NCBI GenBank assembly: GCA_017999985.1
Contig: JAGNKU010000018.1
Location: forward strand, 36,618 to 100,617
Direction of reading: 5' to 3'
Source: Phycisphaerae bacterium
GTDB lineage: Bacteria; Planctomycetota; Phycisphaerae; UBA1845; Fen-1342
DNA length: 64,000 bases
Under the pieces are notes generated by a model that had not been told where the DNA came from, did no database searches, and saw only the letters and a list, made by a program, of their open reading frames with translations. Position numbers and translations under genes: made by a program. Of the stretch, positions 59,486-64,000 are shown piece after piece (positions within the stretch are counted from its first letter, which is position 1; every line of letters starts with the position of its first letter).

Positions 59486-60664
59486 ATGGAGCACTTGGAG
59501 TATTGCCCCACGGACGTCCCCGCCGTCGCACAGGTTGCCTGCTTCCGCGGCAGCGACAACGTCAATGAATACCATCTGCTTGTCCGCCCGACCGCGGATG
59601 GTTCTTTCGCGGCACAGTTGGACTGGCTGCTGGACGCTTACCGCGCTGCGTTGGCCACACTGGGACTGACGACGGCCACGGCCTTGTTCCGGCGCTTCTT
59701 CTGCGACGAGCTCGAGCATGATTCCGCGGCACTGGCCGCGCAACCGCTTGCATCTCGGGACGGGCATGAGGAGCCCTGCGCTGTCTCCTGGGTTCAGCAA
59801 CCACCAGCACCGCCGGCCCGCATCGCACTTTGGGCGTACCACGCGAGCGACCCGAGCGGGGCACTCGACAAGCGGCTGGACGGCGCCACGCTGACCTGGC
59901 AACGACCGCCTTTGACGCACTGCTGGACCACCGGCCTGTCGGCCCCAACGGCACCGACCTGCGACACGCAGACGCGCGACGTCTTCGCGCAGTACGCCGC
60001 CCTGCTGCGGCAGCGCCGCCTGGCGCTCGCGCGGCATGTGATCCGCACCTGGCTCTTCATCCGCGACATCGATGCGGACTACGAAGCCTTCGCAGCCAGC
60101 CGACGCATGTTGTTCCGCGAGCACGGCCTGACGCCCAGCACGCACTACATTGCCAGCACCGGCATCGCCGGCTCTGGCCCGGATCCACGCGCCGCGGTCA
60201 CGCTGGATGCGTACGCCCTGGCCGGGGTCCGGCCGGAGCAGATCGAATTCCTGACCGCCCCCGACCACATGTGCCCGACGCACGTCTACGGGGTCACCTT
60301 CGAGCGCGGCACGGCCGTCGCCTATCGCGATCGCCGGCACATCTTCATTTCCGGCACGGCCAGCATCGACGCCACCGGCCGGCTCCTGCACGCCGGCGAC
60401 TTGTCGCGACAACTCGAGCGTGCGCTGGAGAACGTGTCGGCCCTGCTGCGTAACGCGGGAACGGACCTCAGCACATTGGCCATGCTGATCGCGTATGTGC
60501 GCAACCAGCGCGACCAGGCGCCGGTCCTGCAGCAGTTGCGCGCTCGATGCGGCAACTTGCCGCTCGAGGTCGTCGTGGCACCGATCTGCCGCCCGGCCTG
60601 GCTGGTCGAGCTTGAAGGCCTCGCCATAACACCCACCGCGCGTCCGGAGCTGCCCGCGTTCTAG
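59486..60664 (+). CDS. RidA/YjgF-like protein of the FkbO/Hyg5 chorismatase type
   Basis: A 392-residue protein with two YjgF/RidA-like halves. The C-terminal half (about 210-385) has the RidA-like strand IFISGTASID and the helix pattern LERALENVSALLRNAGTDLSTL; the N-terminal half is more divergent. This length and tandem fold match FkbO/Hyg5 chorismatases and XanB2-like enzymes, which act on chorismate, and also uncharacterised Rid-family proteins. The choice among these is uncertain. AGGGA lies upstream of ATG 59486. It starts 33 bp after the PPC gene but looks functionally unrelated to it. Confidence 0.65.
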   Translation: MEHLEYCPTDVPAVAQVACFRGSDNVNEYHLLVRPTADGSFAAQLDWLLDAYRAALATLGLTTATALFRRFFCDELEHDSAALAAQPLASRDGHEEPCAVSWVQQPPAPPARIALWAYHASDPSGALDKRLDGATLTWQRPPLTHCWTTGLSAPTAPTCDTQTRDVFAQYAALLRQRRLALARHVIRTWLFIRDIDADYEAFAASRRMLFREHGLTPSTHYIASTGIAGSGPDPRAAVTLDAYALAGVRPEQIEFLTAPDHMCPTHVYGVTFERGTAVAYRDRRHIFISGTASIDATGRLLHAGDLSRQLERALENVSALLRNAGTDLSTLAMLIAYVRNQRDQAPVLQQLRARCGNLPLEVVVAPICRPAWLVELEGLAITPTARPELPAF

Positions 60665-60758
60665 TTGTCCGTAGCGCACGGCGACTGCGGTCGCACCACC
60701 CGGTTGATTCGTCCGGAACCCAAACGACCACAACCGGTGTGAGCCCAAGCGTACGGTC

Positions 60759-62216
60759 TCAGACTGCCAAGTCATCGCACGGCGGACTGCCCGCCGGATG
60801 GTCCGGTCGTAGCAGTGCCAAGCCCAGCGTCAGTGGTCCACACCGTCCGGCGAACATCAGTATCACCAAAATGAGCTTTGCGGCCGTCGAGAGATCGGCG
60901 GTGATCCCCAGGGACAGCCCCACGGTACCCAGCGCGCTCGCCGCCTCGAACAGGAGCGACAGGAGCTCACTCCGTTCCACGAGCGAAAGGACGATGACCC
61001 CGCCGGCGAGCAGACTCAGGTAGAGGGTGGTCGCGGCCACTGCGTAGAGTACGCGGATCAGCGGGACCTCGTGCCCCAGCCACAGCACCCGGTCACGCCC
61101 GCGCAGGACGCTCCCCAAGTTGGCCAGCAGCGCCGAGACGCAGGTGGTCTTGATGCCGCCGCCGGTGCCGCTCGGCGATGCCCCAATCACCATCGCGAGC
61201 GAGAGCACCAGGAGCGTGGCCACAGAGAGCGTGCTGATCGGAATCGTGTTGAAGCCGGCGGTGGATGACGCCGTCATCACCTGGAAGCTGCACACCATCA
61301 GGCGCTGCCCGAAAGGTAGTGCGCTGACGCTCGGCTCGATCAGGAACAGCGCCACGGTCCCGACCACGAAGACCAGCGCAGTCATGGTGAGAATCACTTT
61401 CGAGGTGAAAGTGATCATGTGCTCGCGCCACTTGAGCGAGTACCACACGTCCTGCACGACAATGAACCCGATCGCGCCGAGATAGCACAGTACTCCGATC
61501 GTCAGGTTGACGATCCAGTCGCCCGCGAACGACTCGAGGCTGTTCTTGTTCAGGCTGAATCCGGCCGTCGCGAACGCGGAGACCGTGTGAAACAGCGCCG
61601 ACCAGAGTGGTTGCGCCAGGCCCAGCGCGCTGAACCGCCACCACAGGACCGCCGTACCGATCGACTCAATCGCCAGCGTAAACACCGCCACATGCACGAT
61701 GAACCGCGAGATCACGAAGTAGTGCGGCACAGAGAAGCCCGCCCGCAGCACCTCGGTGCGCGCCTGCGACAGTGGCTTGCCCCGCGCCAGGATGATCACC
61801 GACGAGAGCGTCATGTAGCCGACCCCGCCGAGTTGGAACAAGGCCAAGATGACGAGTTCTCCGAAAAAGCTATACGTCTCGCCAACGCTGACGGTTGACA
61901 GTCCGGTGGTCGAGATGGCGCTGGTGACAGTGAAGAGGTGATCGACGACTCCCGCTGGCTTCTGCTGGGCCCAGGGCAAACAGAGCAACGCCGTGCCGAT
62001 CGCCGCATACGAGGCGAAGCCGAGCGTCAACTGTTGCGCCGGGCGCAGGCGCGACCAAGCGGCCACGACGCGACGCAGCGGCACGCGGACGGCCAGCGCA
62101 GCGCGGCGACCGACAATCGCCAGTGCACGGCGCCAACGCTGCCTTCCAGGGGACCGGTCGCCGGGTCGAGTGGTGGATTGAGACTTCTGTTCTGGGCGGG
62201 AAGCTGAGGGCTCCAT
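60759..62216 (-). CDS. TrkH/KtrB-family potassium transporter subunit
   Basis: A 485-residue K+ uptake channel subunit. A basic cytosolic N-terminus (1-60) is followed by eight TM helices in four M1-P-M2 units. The four selectivity-filter loops are visible: STTGLST, ATAGFSL, STAGFNT and GTVGLSL, each with the single key Gly. The GASPSGTGGGIKT segment is typical of KtrB/TrkH. It should need a cytosolic RCK partner (KtrA/TrkA), which is not next to it here. It points left, convergent with the RidA-like gene; the 1-kb region upstream has no gene. Confidence 0.92.
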   Translation of the reverse strand: MEPSASRPEQKSQSTTRPGDRSPGRQRWRRALAIVGRRAALAVRVPLRRVVAAWSRLRPAQQLTLGFASYAAIGTALLCLPWAQQKPAGVVDHLFTVTSAISTTGLSTVSVGETYSFFGELVILALFQLGGVGYMTLSSVIILARGKPLSQARTEVLRAGFSVPHYFVISRFIVHVAVFTLAIESIGTAVLWWRFSALGLAQPLWSALFHTVSAFATAGFSLNKNSLESFAGDWIVNLTIGVLCYLGAIGFIVVQDVWYSLKWREHMITFTSKVILTMTALVFVVGTVALFLIEPSVSALPFGQRLMVCSFQVMTASSTAGFNTIPISTLSVATLLVLSLAMVIGASPSGTGGGIKTTCVSALLANLGSVLRGRDRVLWLGHEVPLIRVLYAVAATTLYLSLLAGGVIVLSLVERSELLSLLFEAASALGTVGLSLGITADLSTAAKLILVILMFAGRCGPLTLGLALLRPDHPAGSPPCDDLAV

Positions 62217-63217
62217 GGGGATGACCGCTTGCTGCTGTCCCGCCTACCGCGCGCTCCTGCACGCGCAGACGGAACACCAGCCACGCACAATCGTGAGCCC
62301 GGGAAACACACGGTCGGTCGACCGGCTGTCTCAGGAGAGCTGCGCGTCGTGCTCTTTCACAGGCCTGCGAGGTTAGCTGACGGGCTAGGCCCTGAAAGTG
62401 GCCCGGGACCGACCGATCCCTGCGCCCCGGCCACGCCATTCAGGCGGCGCGGCGTCGGGTTCCCCGCTCCCCGGCGTCAACCGGGGATTCGGCTGCAACA
62501 ACCCGTTCATTGTCCGCGGCAGATGGCCAGCGCGTCAAGCCGGGGCACCCCCGCCCCGCGGGCACCCGCACGACAAAGTCGGGTCAAGAAAGCAGAATGT
62601 CCCCTACGGCAGCGGCAGTCGGAACCGCGATTCTGGTGCTATCCGCCCAAGGGTGCCAAGCGCGTTTTTTTTCGCGCGGCCCATTTGGCACTCTTCGTCA
62701 TCGGGACCCCAAAGCCGTCAGCCTTCAGCCGTCGGCCCTCAGCCAGAAGGGAAGCGACGAAGCGACGGAGCCACGCAGCCACGAAGAGGAGGGAACAGGG
62801 AACAGGGAACAGAGGAGCGACGGAGCGACGCAGCGATGCGGGAGTTGGCCGGCATCGGTTGTCAAAGAGCGGTCGCGAGTGTCGTGCGACATTGCGAGTA
62901 TGCGCTGCGGGGGCAAGCATGGGGTCGCGGACCGCGAGATTGTCGGGGTTGGGCGGGGATTGGCGGCCGGTGCGCGGGATTGGGTCCAGGGACCGAAGCG
63001 GGGCGGCGACCGCGGTCCATCCTAGGACAGATAGGGGCGCGGGCGGCGGGGGCGAAGGTTGGGGCTGGAAACGGCGGTGTATGGCGGGGTGGGTGGAAAT
63101 TTGTGCGCGCTTGGTGGCGGTGGAGGTGCGGAATATGCCCAACTGCGTGAGATTGGGATGCTCGGACTTTCGCCGTTTGTGCTTGGGGAAAAGTAGAATG
63201 TCCCGAATGGCATTAAT
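62217..63217. other. Repeat-rich intergenic region without a gene
   Basis: About 1 kb lacking any convincing coding region. It holds an IS-end-like sequence at 62587-62603, a nested inverted repeat with a T8 loop at 62653-62691 (GTGCCAA...TTGGCAC around GCGCG-T8-CGCGC), dense 7-bp and 8-bp tandem repeats at 62714-62837, and a second IS-end-like sequence at 63188-63204 at the border of the IS4 transposase gene. The rest shows nothing recognisable. Confidence 0.7.
62714..62837 (+). repeat. Compound heptamer/octamer repeat block
   Basis: Five 7-bp units of GCCNTCA type (62714-62748), then four octamers of GAAGCGAC type (62751-62782), three exact GGGAACA heptamers (62791-62811) and three more octamers of GGAGCGAC type (62814-62837). 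The unit length switches between 7 and 8, and the words resemble those found in valS and secA. Confidence 0.75.
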
Positions 63218-64000
63218 TTAGGCTGCATCATTGTTTTTCCGCAAGGCTTTGCGCAGGGCCGCGCGGGGTTGCTTCATCAGCGGGTACTCCAACGGGCGGC
63301 GTTTGCGGACGCGGGGTTCGTAACGGTCGGGCCGCAGTGGATTGACCCAGAGCTCCGGCGGAGCCGTGGCCGCCAGCGGCCAGCGCAGGTGCCGCAACGC
63401 GTCCACGAAGCTGATCCGCTCACGAGCCACGCCCTGGCGGGCCGCGGCCGCGGCCATGGCGCTCTGCACCAAGTTGTACAGCAGCGCGAAGACCAGGATT
63501 TCCTTCTCCACGCCGGCCACGGTCTCGCTTTTTAGCACGGCCAGGCCGAGCGTCTGCTTCAGGTGCCGCAGGTTGGTCTCCACCTGCCAGCGCTGGCGGT
63601 ACAGTTCGGCCAGGTCCGCGGCGGGATAACGCTGTGGATCCAGCAGGGTCGTCGCCAGCGTGACCTGCCGCGTGCGGAAACCGGGCGTGGTCACGCGATA
63701 CCGCAGCTCCCGCACCACGACGTACTCCGGCAACGCCGCGTGCTGCGCCGGCGTCATCGTCCGCGACACGTTCTGGGGCCGCGGCCACAGGACGAGTTGA
63801 TCCTGGTGTCCGCAGCGGGCCAGCCGGGTCGAACGCGGCCGGCCCTGTTCACGGCCAGGCTGCGCGGCCGAGCGGTGTGGCCGAAAGTCCACGAGTTGCT
63901 TCTGATGCAGGCGAAACACGACGAAGACGCCTTGCTGCCAGAGCAACGCCAGGTGGGCATACGAGCAGAAACCGCGATCGGCGACCAGGATGTCGCCCGA
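63188..64000 (-). mobile_element. IS4-family insertion sequence, partial (one end outside window)
   Basis: The transposase reading frame runs off the right edge. The left border is placed at the GAAAAGTAGAATGTCCC sequence (63188-63204), 13 bp past the stop codon, because a 14/17 match lies at 62587-62603 in the same orientation. This border is a proposal; the terminal inverted repeat cannot be confirmed without the other end. Confidence 0.5.
63218..64000 (-). CDS. IS4-family DDE transposase, C-terminal part
   Basis: The visible 260 residues cover the second Asp and the catalytic Glu of the DDE triad. The frame entering from the window edge reads GDILVADRGFCSYAHLALLW, with the second Asp in VADRGF. 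The diagnostic IS4 Y-(2)-R-(3)-E-(6)-K signature is YRQRWQVETNLRHLK, intact. The N-terminus and first Asp lie outside the window. The tail is basic (P-R-A-A-L-R-K-A-L-R-K-N-N). It looks intact and therefore possibly active, but this cannot be judged from one end. Confidence 0.9.
   Translation of the reverse strand, partial: SGDILVADRGFCSYAHLALLWQQGVFVVFRLHQKQLVDFRPHRSAAQPGREQGRPRSTRLARCGHQDQLVLWPRPQNVSRTMTPAQHAALPEYVVVRELRYRVTTPGFRTRQVTLATTLLDPQRYPAADLAELYRQRWQVETNLRHLKQTLGLAVLKSETVAGVEKEILVFALLYNLVQSAMAAAAARQGVARERISFVDALRHLRWPLAATAPPELWVNPLRPDRYEPRVRKRRPLEYPLMKQPRAALRKALRKNNDAA

Noticed and set aside
60695..60740. Terminator after the RidA-like gene
   Set aside because: CCGGTTG and CAACCGG form only a 7-bp stem around a 24-nt loop with no T-tract; too weak to call.
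63218..64000. RAYT transposase responsible for the REPIN-like elements
   Set aside because: The visible signature is the IS4 DDE type (Y-x2-R-x3-E-x6-K), not the HUH/Y1 tyrosine nuclease of RAYT proteins.

Overview
The window reads as chromosomal DNA of a high-GC planctomycete, most likely class Phycisphaerae. Supporting signs are a DUF1549/DUF1553 - DUF1501 - pre-peptidase-domain operon, a subtilisin-like protease ending in a planctomycete-type dockerin (ADINPFV in both repeats), a protein with the CGYDLTGN...CPECG zinc-ribbon tail, an nfeD-floA pair, several Cys-lipidated surface proteins and an IS4-type transposase. The class is an inference from these families. No rRNA, CRISPR array, prophage or replication origin was seen.

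Layout. 1-4.8 kb (minus): partial secreted protein, CDP-alcohol phosphatidyltransferase and two large membrane proteins of unknown role. 4.9-13.4 kb (plus): J-domain protein, zinc-ribbon protein, DJ-1/PfpI protein, elongation factor P, a very large membrane-anchored SecA, and a gene split by an in-frame TGA. 13.5-21.4 kb: small coiled-coil protein (minus), apt, then a run of five lipoprotein or secreted genes including an FG-GAP propeller. 21.4-25.7 kb (minus): isochorismatase-fold hydrolase, zinc-ribbon protein, YlbF-like protein, GT39-type glycosyltransferase and LpxL-type acyltransferase, mostly translationally coupled. 25.9-32.4 kb: scpB, a diguanylate cyclase, the dockerin protease and a DegT aminotransferase. 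32.6-41.5 kb: tricorn-like S41 protease and cell-wall amidase, a small basic orphan, then nfeD-floA and a small partner. 41.7-45.3 kb: valS and tRNA-Pro(CGG). 45.5-54 kb: haloperoxidase remnant, GH172-type hydrolase, RecQ, and a spermidine-synthase-like membrane protein coupled to an exported isoaspartyl methyltransferase. 54-62.2 kb: DUF1549/DUF1501/PPC operon, RidA-like protein and TrkH. 62.2-64 kb: a repeat-rich gene desert and a partial IS4 transposase.

The most unusual content is of two kinds. First, SecA (1350 aa) has two N-terminal membrane helices, an insertion encoded partly by tandem octamers, and five tandem ~60-residue units (W-A core) where ordinary SecA has one helical-wing segment. 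Second, the window carries small mobile-looking DNA: three 52-53 bp elements with the same layout (outer stem enclosing two 17-nt hairpins, REPIN-like), GTAG-headed and other palindromes, and period-7/8 tandem repeats. Several of these sit in frame inside secA and valS, where they lengthen loops without breaking the reading frame.
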